In this document: positions 1 through 8,327 of the stretch, piece by piece
Numbering within the stretch: position 1 is the first letter of the stretch
Layout of the letters: each line of letters starts with the position of its first letter
NCBI RefSeq assembly: GCF_004366375.1
Contig: NZ_SOEF01000001.1
Span: 1 to 64,000, forward strand
Source: Halanaerobium congolense
GTDB lineage: Bacteria; Bacillota; Halanaerobiia; Halanaerobiales; Halanaerobiaceae
DNA length: 64,000 nt
Direction: 5' to 3'
Notes under the pieces: model-generated
The model's database searches: none
What the model saw: only the letters and a program-made list of their open reading frames with translations
What the model was told of the DNA's origin: nothing
Position numbers and translations under genes: made by a program

Positions 1-2
1 GT

Positions 3-57
3 TTATTCCTTTCATATTTGTTGTAGGTAACAAATATTATATCAAAAGAAGGAATAA
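3..57. repeat. Interrupted inverted repeat at the broken end of pilM
   Basis: TTATTCCTT at 3-11 pairs with AAGGAATAA at 49-57, and ATATTTGTT at 14-22 pairs with AACAAATAT at 29-37. It lies immediately past the premature pilM stop. It could be a hairpin at the operon end or part of an insertion junction. The window edge prevents a decision. Confidence 0.4.
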
Positions 58-69
58 GTCGCCAATTTT

Positions 70-480
70 TTATCTAATTTTTTTGTAAAGTGGTGTAATA
101 TAATCTAAAGCAATTTTTTCCACCTCAATATCCATAAAATCCTGAACCTCCCAGACCAAGGCCTCTTTTAACTCATCTTCAGGCATTTTAGGCATTTTAA
201 GATTTCTAACAAACTCCTGTCCAGAAGCTGGTGTAACCAATAAAACACCTGGTTTCATATCTTTTTCATTAAAAATATCTGCAATAATTTTTGTTAAAAG
301 ATGAGTATCGATAATCTTACCATCTTTAATTGTTCCAGGAGGTAATTCTCTCCTACCAGATGCAAGCAGCTTTAGCTTGCCATTTTTTGCTCTGCTGCTT
401 AAATATTTAATACTATTGTGTCCAAAATCAAGACTAACATACTTTATTCCTTTGATTAAAGATAATGGACTTACTGCCAT
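70..480 (-). CDS. pilM: PilM-like pilus assembly protein, N-terminal part only
   Basis: The product matches the start of PilM, the actin-like cytoplasmic protein that docks the inner-membrane alignment complex of type IV pili. The fold-typical opening (VSLDFGHNSIK, an ATP-site beta hairpin) and the PKMPEDELKEALVWE segment are visible. Only about 136 residues are present, against about 350 in the family. The frame stops at 70, and neither other frame in the last 69 bases continues PilM, so the gene is truncated rather than simply frameshifted. I chose the ATG at 480 because the AGAAGGGAG ribosome site abuts the ATG at 489 but sits about 9 bases from this one. It follows the PilX-like gene by 25 bases and is the last pilus gene seen. 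It may be a pseudogene. Family call is fairly sure; functionality is doubtful. Confidence 0.7.
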   Translation of the reverse strand: MAVSPLSLIKGIKYVSLDFGHNSIKYLSSRAKNGKLKLLASGRRELPPGTIKDGKIIDTHLLTKIIADIFNEKDMKPGVLLVTPASGQEFVRNLKMPKMPEDELKEALVWEVQDFMDIEVEKIALDYITPLYKKIR

Positions 481-505
481 ATAATTCATCTCCCTTCTAT
501 TTTAT

Positions 506-2230
506 TTATCTAATTACGCTCCAGTCTAATCTGATAGGACCAGTTTTATCACTATTATAGCTATAGTTACCACCATGAACTCTTGTTAAATCTGCTATAC
601 CAGGATCTATACTTCCCCTTAGAGGATTATCTTCAGAGTAAGTTTTAACACTTGAAATATCCTGATCTGTATAATTTATTTCATTAAATATCATTGAAGA
701 AGCATAACCACCACTAAAATCATTACTTGTATAAGTTGCAAAAGGAGCAAAATATGCTAAATTAATATCAGATTCCCAAGGCATAGTAATATGACCATTT
801 TCAAACGAAACTGTCTCAGCAGTTGTATAAAAAATTATATTTGCATTTCCATCAAGAGAAAGATTTGCATAAGGACTTATTTCTCCATCAACTAAAATAT
901 GAAGTACATCATCTGCTTTTGAAAAATCCATACTTGCTGCTACATTAGGTGTCAAATCTCCATCAATGTAAATATAATTTCCATCATTGTAAAATTGGTT
1001 ATTGTCATCTATAAAAGCCTGACCTGCATTCATTTCTACCCAATAATCTCTCCAACCATTATAATCCTCTGAATCAGGTTCTAAATCAGGTTGTGGTTCA
1101 GGCTGAGGAATTTTATATATCGGTATTCCAAAAACAGTACGATAATTATCTTTAGCAACCTTATACACTTTACCATTATAATTAATTTTTGTACCAACAG
1201 AATAAGATTGATTACTCCAATTACTATAACTTCCCTGATCATCTTCATAAGTGTAGCCGCCTTCTTCATCTAATCTTCTCTTAAATTCTTCTACAATTTT
1301 TTCTTGATAATCATAATCTTTCGGATCAGGAAGTGATGTTTGATTATAATCAACCTTTCCCTTAGCAAGTCCTACTTTTGATATATCTGGATCATTTATT
1401 TCCCAATAATCATTATTAGGATTATCAGGATCCGGTTGTGTTTCATTATCATTAACTTTACTTGTATAAATTTCGTTATCATAAATCACTTTTTCTCGTG
1501 ATCTATAAATCTTATCATTATTCCATTCTTTAAAAGAATTATCAATCATCCAGTTATCCTGCCAGTTATCTTCTCCAGGTTCTACTGCTTCACCTGCAGA
1601 ATAATCACCTTTGCTGACATAAACCTTATTATCATGGACTACTAATTCTCCCTCAAAATAAGAGGAACTGTTAGACCATTTACTATATAAAACTTCAGCA
1701 GTTCCAAAACTGTGATCATCTACATTATAAAATCGATTATACCCATTGAGATTAATTTTATTTGCAAATCTAGAATATTTAAAATAATCAATTAAATGCT
1801 CAATTAAATATTCAACTCTAATAGTCTCACTTTCATTACCATTATCAGCTGTAATTTCATAGATATAAATATTATTTTCTTCATAATTAGAATGTGGATT
1901 AAATTCAATAGTAATACCATAACCCGCAATATTTAAATCATCTTCAAATTGGCTTTGCAATTTCTGCAGCTCTTTATAAATTTTTTCAGCTGAAAAAAAA
2001 CCTTTACCAGCAATATTATCTTGATAAAATTTATTTAACTTTAAATCAAGATAATTTGCTCCACCTTCAGCTGCATAAAATGCCTGACTGCGTGCAGCTG
2101 CATCCTGTACTAAACCTATATTTGAAGAATACATAAGCATCATAGCAGTAGCTAAACTTCCAACCAAAGCTAATAATAAAATAACCATTACTAAAGCTAT
2201 ACCGTCATTATTTTTAATATTTTTTTTCAT
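506..2230 (-). CDS. PilX-like minor pilin with three carbohydrate-binding-like modules
   Basis: The N-terminus has a class III-type signal region (GIALVMVILLLALVGSLA) followed by the AFYAAEGGANY motif near residue 51-60, typical of PilX-type minor pilins that sit at the pilus tip or prime assembly. Unusually, three segments (roughly residues 183-227, 235-276 and 335-397) repeat the pattern W-x(n)-G/Y-x-V-x-Y/H-x-x-K/E-x-Y-x-x-K followed by P-rich D/N and D-x-W. This resembles small CBM5/12 chitin/cellulose-binding modules. The rest is a beta-rich, Asn/Asp-rich secreted region. At about 574 residues it is far longer than ordinary PilX. I chose the ATG at 2230 because GGAGG lies 8 bases before it; an upstream GTG overlaps that site. 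It lies 5 bases after the preceding gene and is likely co-translated. Substrate binding is inferred. Confidence 0.75.
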   Translation of the reverse strand: MKKNIKNNDGIALVMVILLLALVGSLATAMMLMYSSNIGLVQDAAARSQAFYAAEGGANYLDLKLNKFYQDNIAGKGFFSAEKIYKELQKLQSQFEDDLNIAGYGITIEFNPHSNYEENNIYIYEITADNGNESETIRVEYLIEHLIDYFKYSRFANKINLNGYNRFYNVDDHSFGTAEVLYSKWSNSSSYFEGELVVHDNKVYVSKGDYSAGEAVEPGEDNWQDNWMIDNSFKEWNNDKIYRSREKVIYDNEIYTSKVNDNETQPDPDNPNNDYWEINDPDISKVGLAKGKVDYNQTSLPDPKDYDYQEKIVEEFKRRLDEEGGYTYEDDQGSYSNWSNQSYSVGTKINYNGKVYKVAKDNYRTVFGIPIYKIPQPEPQPDLEPDSEDYNGWRDYWVEMNAGQAFIDDNNQFYNDGNYIYIDGDLTPNVAASMDFSKADDVLHILVDGEISPYANLSLDGNANIIFYTTAETVSFENGHITMPWESDINLAYFAPFATYTSNDFSGGYASSMIFNEINYTDQDISSVKTYSEDNPLRGSIDPGIADLTRVHGGNYSYNSDKTGPIRLDWSVIR

Positions 2231-2235
2231 AATGA

Positions 2236-3009
2236 TCACCTCCAGAAACTAAAGTTACGAGGATATACAGTTTTTAATTCTTCAATAACATTACCATTTC
2301 CTAAATCTACTCTTATCTCAAATTCAAATGCATTGTTATTAAAATCAATTTCTATACCATCAACAATAATTTTTCTAACATTATCTCGATTTATTTTTGT
2401 GTTATCTTCCAATCTTATCTCATTACCTTCAATAAGCCTTATTTCGGTACCACCTGTAAAAGTTTTTTCTTTATTATTACCACTACTATCTACATATTTT
2501 ATTTTAATATCATCAGTGAATTTTATCTTGTCATCTTCAAAAACTATTGTGGTTCCATTTTTAAATTTGATTATACCAGTTCCATCTTTGTATCTTTTAT
2601 AAAGAATAATTTTCTCACCTGCATAATTTTTTAACTTAAATTCTACTAAATTGGTTAGAGCCCTTTCTTTATTTAAAGGTAGATTTTCAGCTACTTTCTT
2701 TTTTAATTCTAATTTATTAGTATTTTTTAGAATTACAAAATCTGCATTTTCAGCATCTTTATCAATTTCATCATACCAAAATTTCCAAGTATCAGGAGTA
2801 GTAAAATCAAAATATTTATATTCTCTAATATTCTGAGTAATATCTTCAATCATAATTTGGGTTAAACGATTATTACTAACCCGCTCTGTGCTATCTCTAA
2901 AAATATCAAATGACTGAACTAAAATAGCAGCCATCAAAGTCAGAACTATTAATAAGATTGTAAAGGTAATTAACACTTCAACTAAAGTAAACCCTCTATT
3001 ATTTTTCAT
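2236..3009 (-). CDS. PilW-like minor pilin / pseudopilin with prepilin leader
   Basis: It has a short basic leader followed by NNRGFTLVEVLITFTI, a canonical type III prepilin cleavage site (cut between G and F, Glu at +5) and a hydrophobic helix that packs in the pilus core. The remaining ~220 residues are a poorly conserved, Lys/Asp/Asn-rich head with several beta-strand repeats of the form KFKNGTTI/IVFEDDKI. Length (~257 residues) and position between a PilV-like and a PilX-like gene suggest the minor-pilin role of PilW, which with PilV and PilX primes assembly. An upstream in-frame GTG exists, but ATG 3009 gives the normal short leader. It starts 1 base after the previous stop, so it is translationally coupled. 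Confidence 0.75.
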   Translation of the reverse strand: MKNNRGFTLVEVLITFTILLIVLTLMAAILVQSFDIFRDSTERVSNNRLTQIMIEDITQNIREYKYFDFTTPDTWKFWYDEIDKDAENADFVILKNTNKLELKKKVAENLPLNKERALTNLVEFKLKNYAGEKIILYKRYKDGTGIIKFKNGTTIVFEDDKIKFTDDIKIKYVDSSGNNKEKTFTGGTEIRLIEGNEIRLEDNTKINRDNVRKIIVDGIEIDFNNNAFEFEIRVDLGNGNVIEELKTVYPRNFSFWR

Positions 3010-3010
3010 T

Positions 3011-3514
3011 TTAATCAGCACCCATCATTGTTTCGATTTCGTATGTCCCTTCCCCCTGCTCTTCCTCCCAAAAAATAGTTAATTTAATGTTATATAAATC
3101 TAAATCATCAGAAACTTCTGATTCAGAAATTTCTATTTCTGATTTTTCTAAATAATTAAATCTATTATTAGCTATATGATCATCAAAAATATCTGAAAGT
3201 TGTTGCTGTATTATAGAAGGCGAAACAGTATCTAAATCATCTTCTATAAAACTCCTTATATCACTTGAATAACTTCCACTGATTAGATCAACTCCATCTG
3301 AATTTATAATATTTTTCAGATTTTTAGAGTTAGCTAAATAATCAAGTATACTTGCAGACATTGAAGAAGCCAGATCTATATTTCTGGTAGTTCTTTCACT
3401 TCTAAATCCAACAAGAACAGCCCCAGCAAATGTTGTAATTAAGAGAATTATTATTGTAAAAGCTAATATAACTTCTACTAATGTAAATCCTTGATTATTT
3501 TTTAAAATCTTCAT
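3011..3514 (-). CDS. PilV-like minor pilin with prepilin leader
   Basis: The leader NNQGFTLVEVILAFTI is a canonical prepilin peptidase site with the conserved Glu at +5, followed by a ~20-residue hydrophobic helix. The soluble part is acidic (many Ser, Asp and Glu) and ends in EEEQGEGTYEIETMMGAD. At 167 residues it fits PilV/PulG-type minor pilins exported to the cell surface after leader removal and N-methylation. GAGAGGAG lies just upstream of the ATG. It sits 17 bases after pilD and is followed at once by the PilW-like gene, forming a minor-pilin set. The exact subfamily cannot be set by eye. Confidence 0.75.
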   Translation of the reverse strand: MKILKNNQGFTLVEVILAFTIIILLITTFAGAVLVGFRSERTTRNIDLASSMSASILDYLANSKNLKNIINSDGVDLISGSYSSDIRSFIEDDLDTVSPSIIQQQLSDIFDDHIANNRFNYLEKSEIEISESEVSDDLDLYNIKLTIFWEEEQGEGTYEIETMMGAD

Positions 3515-3531
3515 TTAGGCTTCTCCTCTCA

Positions 3532-4275
3532 TTAAAAAATAAGTGATAAATACATAGCAAATAGTTCTTCTGAATAAAACCAAAGTATTAAAGAAGCCAC
3601 AGCCAAAAATGGTCCAAAAGGTAATTTAGTTTTCATACCAGTTTTTCCAGAAATAACACCAGGTAGATGGGCCATCAAAGCAATTAAAGCACCTAAAAAG
3701 ACTGCAGTTACAGCAATTACTGGCCCTGTAAAACTACCAACCATTGCCATCATTTTGATATCTCCTCCACCCATACCACCTTTACTTAAAAAAGCTATTA
3801 AAAATAGTAAACCTCCAGCTGCTAAAATACCCAATAAAGAATAAATAAAAGTTATATCAGTTCTAAAAAAGCTAAAACTTAATCCTGCTACAAGGCCACC
3901 AAGAGTTAATTGATCTGGAAGTATTTGATGATCAAAATCAATCATTGTCAGTACTATCATCAGCGACGAAAATACTAAACCTGCAGCTAATATGATTAAA
4001 TCAGATATATAAATATAATTTATAATAAATATAATTCCGGTTAACAATTCGATAATAGGATATCTGATTGAAATATCTGCTTTACAGTTTTTGCATTTCC
4101 CTCTTAAAAAGATATAACTTAAAACTGGAATTAGTTCCAGCGGGCTTAACTTATGTTCGCAGTCTGGACAGTGCGATGGTGGATAAATAATTGATTTCCC
4201 TGTCGGCAGTCTATAAATAACTACATTTAAAAAACTACCAATTACCAATCCTGTTATAAATAATAAAAATATCAT
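3532..4275 (-). CDS. pilD: Prepilin peptidase / N-methyltransferase
   Basis: This integral membrane aspartyl protease cleaves prepilin leaders and methylates the new N-terminal Phe. Visible hallmarks are the N-terminal zinc site made of two CxxC pairs (CPDC and CKNC), the first catalytic aspartate in MIDFDHQILPD, and the GGGDIKMMAMVG motif with the second. About eight hydrophobic segments and a length of 247 residues match full bifunctional PilD/ComC. GGAAGG lies 7 bases before the ATG. It lies inside the pilus operon between the second pilin and the minor pilins, so it probably processes all five pilin-like products here. Confidence 0.93.
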   Translation of the reverse strand: MIFLLFITGLVIGSFLNVVIYRLPTGKSIIYPPSHCPDCEHKLSPLELIPVLSYIFLRGKCKNCKADISIRYPIIELLTGIIFIINYIYISDLIILAAGLVFSSLMIVLTMIDFDHQILPDQLTLGGLVAGLSFSFFRTDITFIYSLLGILAAGGLLFLIAFLSKGGMGGGDIKMMAMVGSFTGPVIAVTAVFLGALIALMAHLPGVISGKTGMKTKLPFGPFLAVASLILWFYSEELFAMYLSLIF

Positions 4276-4309
4276 ATAAACCTTCCATTCATTTTATATA
4301 TTTAAATAA

Positions 4310-4747
4310 TTATTCTAAATTTAAATGACTGTTTAAACCTTCTTCTAAATCACCGTTAGATTTAATACCTACATATTCAGTTTCACTTTCACCTGGGAGT
4401 TTAACTGAAAAAACAAAACTATCACCATCACTGTTATAATGATATGGTTCATAACTTTCTATTCCTATTTCCTGAACTATACTATCTAATGCATTAAATT
4501 CATCTCTAAAATTAGTAATAAAAGTTGAAGTATTGGCAGCAGTAGGATATGTTCCTTCTTTAAATCTATATACTTCTATCTCTGTTAATAAGGTCCTGGT
4601 ATTAAAAATTACAGCTTCTCGTCGAGCTTCTTCTCTAATCCCCATTAAATTAGGCATGGCTATTGAAGCTAAAACTCCTATTATAACTATTACGATTAAT
4701 AATTCAATTAAAGTAAAACCACTATTACTAGTTATAACTTTAAACAT
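4310..4747 (-). CDS. Type IV pilin (second major-type pilin)
   Basis: A short leader ends in SNSGFTLIELLIVIVIIG, giving a G/F cleavage site, Glu at +5 and the long hydrophobic helix of type IVa pilins. The head domain (~110 residues) is soluble and contains YPTAANTSTF, a common pilin alpha-beta-loop sequence. It lacks a cysteine pair in the D-region. GGAGG lies upstream of the ATG. It is separated from the other major pilin at 6573-6968 by the O-antigen-ligase-like gene. The two share a near-identical first 30 mature residues but have different heads, so they may be alternative or co-assembled subunits. Which one is the main fibre subunit cannot be told. Confidence 0.85.
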   Translation of the reverse strand: MFKVITSNSGFTLIELLIVIVIIGVLASIAMPNLMGIREEARREAVIFNTRTLLTEIEVYRFKEGTYPTAANTSTFITNFRDEFNALDSIVQEIGIESYEPYHYNSDGDSFVFSVKLPGESETEYVGIKSNGDLEEGLNSHLNLE

Positions 4748-4766
4748 AAATCAACCTCCAAATAAT

Positions 4767-6518
4767 CTAATTTCCCTTTGCTAAAATCGTTAAAGAAATA
4801 CCTAAACCTAATATAATCCAGAAAACAGGAGCTACAGATATAACACTGTCATTAAAAAATCCTGCAACTAAATAAGCACTAACTGCTCCCAGCAGTGCAA
4901 TCCCCAATCTATTCTGCCAGCTGCTTAAATCACTATTATTATACAAAACAAATGACGAAAATATATAATTCCCCCATAAATACAATAAAACTAGTAGTGA
5001 AATAATACCTGTATTAATAGCTATCTGTAAATATAAATTGTGGGGTTTATCCACTATAATTTTAGGATTACTAAAAAATTTAAGTTTTCCGATTACATCA
5101 TCTTGGGGAAAATACATTGCATAAGTATCAGGACCGTGGCCAATGAAAATTGTATCTTTTAGTAATGGTAAAGTTCTTGACCAGATATAGGCTCTGGATG
5201 AACCTAATCTTTCATAACCCTTAAAGCCAATGCTTTCAACTTTCTTTAAAGGATATAAATTATTATGCATTCCTGCCATTAAAATCTGCCCATCCTGATA
5301 ATAAAACTGGGCACTCTTAGCACCATAATTCCAGATTAGATAATTTTCCTTTTCATTTATCTGAAAGCTGTGATGAAGATATTGTTTACCCTTAAAAATA
5401 ATTTCTTTAACTTCATCTTTTGAGTTGTAAACATTGAGCGGCTGTTTATTCAAAACTTTAATCTGATCTGAAGCCATTATTATCTCAAATTCTGCTTCAG
5501 CTGTTTTTAATTTCAATTTACCAGCTTCAGAACTCACTTCTGTTATTGGCGGCAAAATCTCCCCTTCTAGATATTTTTCCTGCTCAGTTTTGGGAAATAG
5601 AACATCACTAAAAATTTCATCCAGATTTCTAGCATTCATGGTAATAAAAACTAAAGTAAAAACAGTAAAAATAACAAAAATTCTTATCCAGTGTTTTTTT
5701 AAAAACTGCCGCTGCATATATAATATAATTACTGTTCCAGCGATAAAACCCATAAACCCAGCCCGGGAGCGAGACCCAATTAAAAATGCAAATAACAGTG
5801 TACTCAAAATACCTGATATAAATAATTTCTTTTTCTTTTGAGAACTGCTGTATAAACCAAGTGCTAATATTCCCACCATGGAAGCATAACTGCCCACATA
5901 ATTGGGATTATACATGGTTGAATAAATAATTCTTCTCCCAATAAAGCTCAGACGGTCTACAAAAAAATCCAGTCCATCAGGTGTAATTAATTTTCTACCA
6001 AATTCTGTTGTCAGTAAATCATAGTTATAAAACTGAAGTATACCGTGAATAGCTAAAATAAAAGCTGATATAAATAAAGCTTTTAAAATCAGTTTAAATG
6101 ATTTTTTATTGTCAACTATATTAACAGCCACTACCACCAGCAGTAAATATCCCAGTAAAACAAATATATTTTCATAGCGATCCGGAAAACCCTTAATCAC
6201 TATTTCTTTATATTCTGCCTTAAATGAAGACAAAACTACGAAAATACTGTAAACAGCTGCTGGAAGATAATAATTTGTCTTTTTGATTCCGTTTAAATCA
6301 ACATATTTAAGAAAAGTGATTAAAAGAAAAAATGAGGCAGTTAAGAAAAATATCATTTTATAATATGAATAAAAATCAAGATTAATGAAACTGCCCCAAA
6401 ATTGTGTTACTTTACCATCTAACATTACTAAATGACATCTTACTATATAAATAATTAAAGATGTAATAAATATAAAAAGAGCAAGATTAATAACTTTAAT
6501 TGTATTTTTTAAACTCAA
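4767..6518 (-). CDS. O-antigen ligase-like (Wzy/WaaL/PglL superfamily) membrane protein
   Basis: About 583 residues with some eleven hydrophobic segments and one large hydrophilic insert (around residues 295-425), the layout of O-antigen ligases, polymerases and protein O-oligosaccharyltransferases. C-terminal Wzy_C-like hallmarks are visible: an Arg-rich SSRAYIWSRTLPLL segment, IGHGPDTYAMYF, and DKPHNLYLQIAINTGI with the conserved His. These enzymes move lipid-linked glycans on the outer face of the inner membrane. Its place between two pilin genes mirrors TfpO/PilO next to pilA in Pseudomonas, so pilin glycosylation is a reasonable inference; capsule or envelope glycan transfer is the alternative. 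The start is TTG, chosen because GGAAAGGG lies about 9 bases upstream. Confidence 0.72.
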   Translation of the reverse strand: MSLKNTIKVINLALFIFITSLIIYIVRCHLVMLDGKVTQFWGSFINLDFYSYYKMIFFLTASFFLLITFLKYVDLNGIKKTNYYLPAAVYSIFVVLSSFKAEYKEIVIKGFPDRYENIFVLLGYLLLVVVAVNIVDNKKSFKLILKALFISAFILAIHGILQFYNYDLLTTEFGRKLITPDGLDFFVDRLSFIGRRIIYSTMYNPNYVGSYASMVGILALGLYSSSQKKKKLFISGILSTLLFAFLIGSRSRAGFMGFIAGTVIILYMQRQFLKKHWIRIFVIFTVFTLVFITMNARNLDEIFSDVLFPKTEQEKYLEGEILPPITEVSSEAGKLKLKTAEAEFEIIMASDQIKVLNKQPLNVYNSKDEVKEIIFKGKQYLHHSFQINEKENYLIWNYGAKSAQFYYQDGQILMAGMHNNLYPLKKVESIGFKGYERLGSSRAYIWSRTLPLLKDTIFIGHGPDTYAMYFPQDDVIGKLKFFSNPKIIVDKPHNLYLQIAINTGIISLLVLLYLWGNYIFSSFVLYNNSDLSSWQNRLGIALLGAVSAYLVAGFFNDSVISVAPVFWIILGLGISLTILAKGN

Positions 6519-6572
6519 TATTAATAGCCCTTTCCAATTAAGATTATAAAACTTAAAGAATCATTAATTTTA

Positions 6573-6968
6573 TTATTCACCAGTAGTAATAGTTCCACCT
6601 GTTGTGATTTGACCTCCTGAACTTAGTGTATATGAAAAGTCACCATTATTTTCTTCTACTACAATGTTGTATCCATCATATGTGTTCTCACCATTATTAT
6701 TAACTGAAATACTATCCATATTATTTAACTCATTCCAACCATTATAATTTTCTAAACTGAAATTATCACCATTTGCCCTATGAGATTCAATTTCAACAGC
6801 TAAAGTTCTTAAATTTGCTCTAACAGCCTCTTCATTAGCACTATCTCCCAATCCAGCTATATTAGGTACAGCTATTGCCGCCAGCACACCGATAATAACA
6901 ATAACAATTAACAACTCAATTAAAGTAAAACCTTCATTTCTTTTTAAAATATCTCTTATTTTCTTCAT
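6573..6968 (-). CDS. pilA: Type IV major pilin
   Basis: A 131-residue prepilin with leader KRNEGFTLIELLIVIVIIGV: cleavage after Gly, mature Phe1, Glu5 and a classic hydrophobic alpha-helix. The short head is rich in Asn and Gly and ends in repeated GGQITTGGTITTGE, a low-complexity Thr/Gly tail that could be a glycan acceptor (inference). GAGGAGG sits close before the ATG. It follows pilC directly and precedes the O-antigen-ligase-like gene. First pilin position in the operon, strong ribosome site and small size suggest the main fibre subunit. Confidence 0.85.
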   Translation of the reverse strand: MKKIRDILKRNEGFTLIELLIVIVIIGVLAAIAVPNIAGLGDSANEEAVRANLRTLAVEIESHRANGDNFSLENYNGWNELNNMDSISVNNNGENTYDGYNIVVEENNGDFSYTLSSGGQITTGGTITTGE

Positions 6969-7052
6969 TTTTTATTCCTCCTCATTTTGTTAAAAAATTA
7001 ACTGAAATTTCAACTACAAGCTCTTTTTTTGTCCTTCACCTCCTTTTTTAGC

Positions 7053-8297
7053 TTAGAAATTACTGTAAATACTGAACAGCGGCAAAATAACCGAAGCTAC
7101 AATTCCACCAACAATTACAGCTAAAACAATTATCATTACCGGCTCAATTAAAGAAATACTGCCTTCAATTGCATTTGCAACTTCCATGTCATAATAAGCG
7201 GATATTTTATTCAACATATCCTCTATATTACCACTTTCTTCACCAACTTTTAACATCTGGACTACCATTGGTGGAAATTCTCCGCTCTGACGAATTGGTT
7301 CCGAAAGTGTTGATCCCTCTCTAACTCTCATTCTGGTTTCTAATAAAACATCTGCAAAAACTTCATTATCTACAACTTCTTCAATAACAGGCAGTGCATT
7401 GATTATATTAACTCCACTTTTAATTAAAAGTGCCATAGTACTGGCAAATCTTGCTATTACAACTTTTCTAATCAAATCTCCTATAACAGGAATTTTCAAT
7501 AATAACTTATCCTTATTTAATTTACCTTTAGGAGTTTTAATATAAGTGCTCAGTAAAAATAACCCTGCTAATAAGACAATTAAGATTGCCCACCAGTAAG
7601 AAGAAATAATATTACTGACAAAAATTAATATTTTTGTTGGCAGAGGAATCTCCCCTCCAAAATTAACCAGCATCTTTAAAATATTTGGCAGAACAAAACC
7701 AATCAATATAAATACAGCTATAACAGCAACAATCACTATCACAATTGGATAATAAAGAGCAGATTTAACCTGCTTATTAGTTTTATCACGCTCACGATAA
7801 TACTCTACTAATTCAGATAATACTTCATCTAAAACACCACCGGTTTCCCCGGCTTTTATTAAATGAATAAATAATTTAGGAAAATATTTAGGATGTTCTT
7901 TTAAAGCAGAAGATAATGTCTCTCCGGCTTCAACTCTGGATAAGAGTTTTTCTAACATATTTTTTTCATGTTTAGAATTTGACTGCTTTTTAATTATGGT
8001 AATGGATCTGACAATGGGTATCCCGGCTGTGATTAAAACAGAAAGCCTCTGAGCAAAATTTGCAAGCTCCGAAATCTTATATCCACCACCAAAAATATTG
8101 AATTCAGATAAATTTATATCCCTTGTCAGCCTTGATTCTTTTCTTTCTCTATCACTTTCAACTGCTTTAATAGATACAGCATATAAATTTCTTTCTCTTA
8201 GCTGATTAGCGGCATCTTCTCTACTTGCTGCTTCTAAATTTCCATTTAAAACCTGTCCTGACTGTCCACGAGCCTTATAACTATAAAGTTGAGCCAT
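7053..8297 (-). CDS. pilC: Type IV pilus inner-membrane platform protein PilC
   Basis: 414 residues with two GspF domains (around 75-198 and 280-402), each with GETGG/GEESG-type motifs (KAGETGGVLDEVL and KVGEESGNIEDML), and three strong membrane segments. PilC is the polytopic protein on which PilB and PilT act to insert or remove pilin subunits. Length is typical. GGAGGTG lies 5 bases before the ATG. The order pilB-pilT-pilC-pilA is the conserved motor block. No unusual features. Confidence 0.95.
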   Translation of the reverse strand: MAQLYSYKARGQSGQVLNGNLEAASREDAANQLRERNLYAVSIKAVESDRERKESRLTRDINLSEFNIFGGGYKISELANFAQRLSVLITAGIPIVRSITIIKKQSNSKHEKNMLEKLLSRVEAGETLSSALKEHPKYFPKLFIHLIKAGETGGVLDEVLSELVEYYRERDKTNKQVKSALYYPIVIVIVAVIAVFILIGFVLPNILKMLVNFGGEIPLPTKILIFVSNIISSYWWAILIVLLAGLFLLSTYIKTPKGKLNKDKLLLKIPVIGDLIRKVVIARFASTMALLIKSGVNIINALPVIEEVVDNEVFADVLLETRMRVREGSTLSEPIRQSGEFPPMVVQMLKVGEESGNIEDMLNKISAYYDMEVANAIEGSISLIEPVMIIVLAVIVGGIVASVILPLFSIYSNF

Positions 8298-8327
8298 TTT
8301 GCACCTCCTTTAACTTAGAAGATAAAA

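Noticed and set aside
1-69. A frameshift that would restore pilM
   Set aside because: Neither alternative frame after the A7 run at about 84-90 continues PilM, and one meets a stop within 12 codons.
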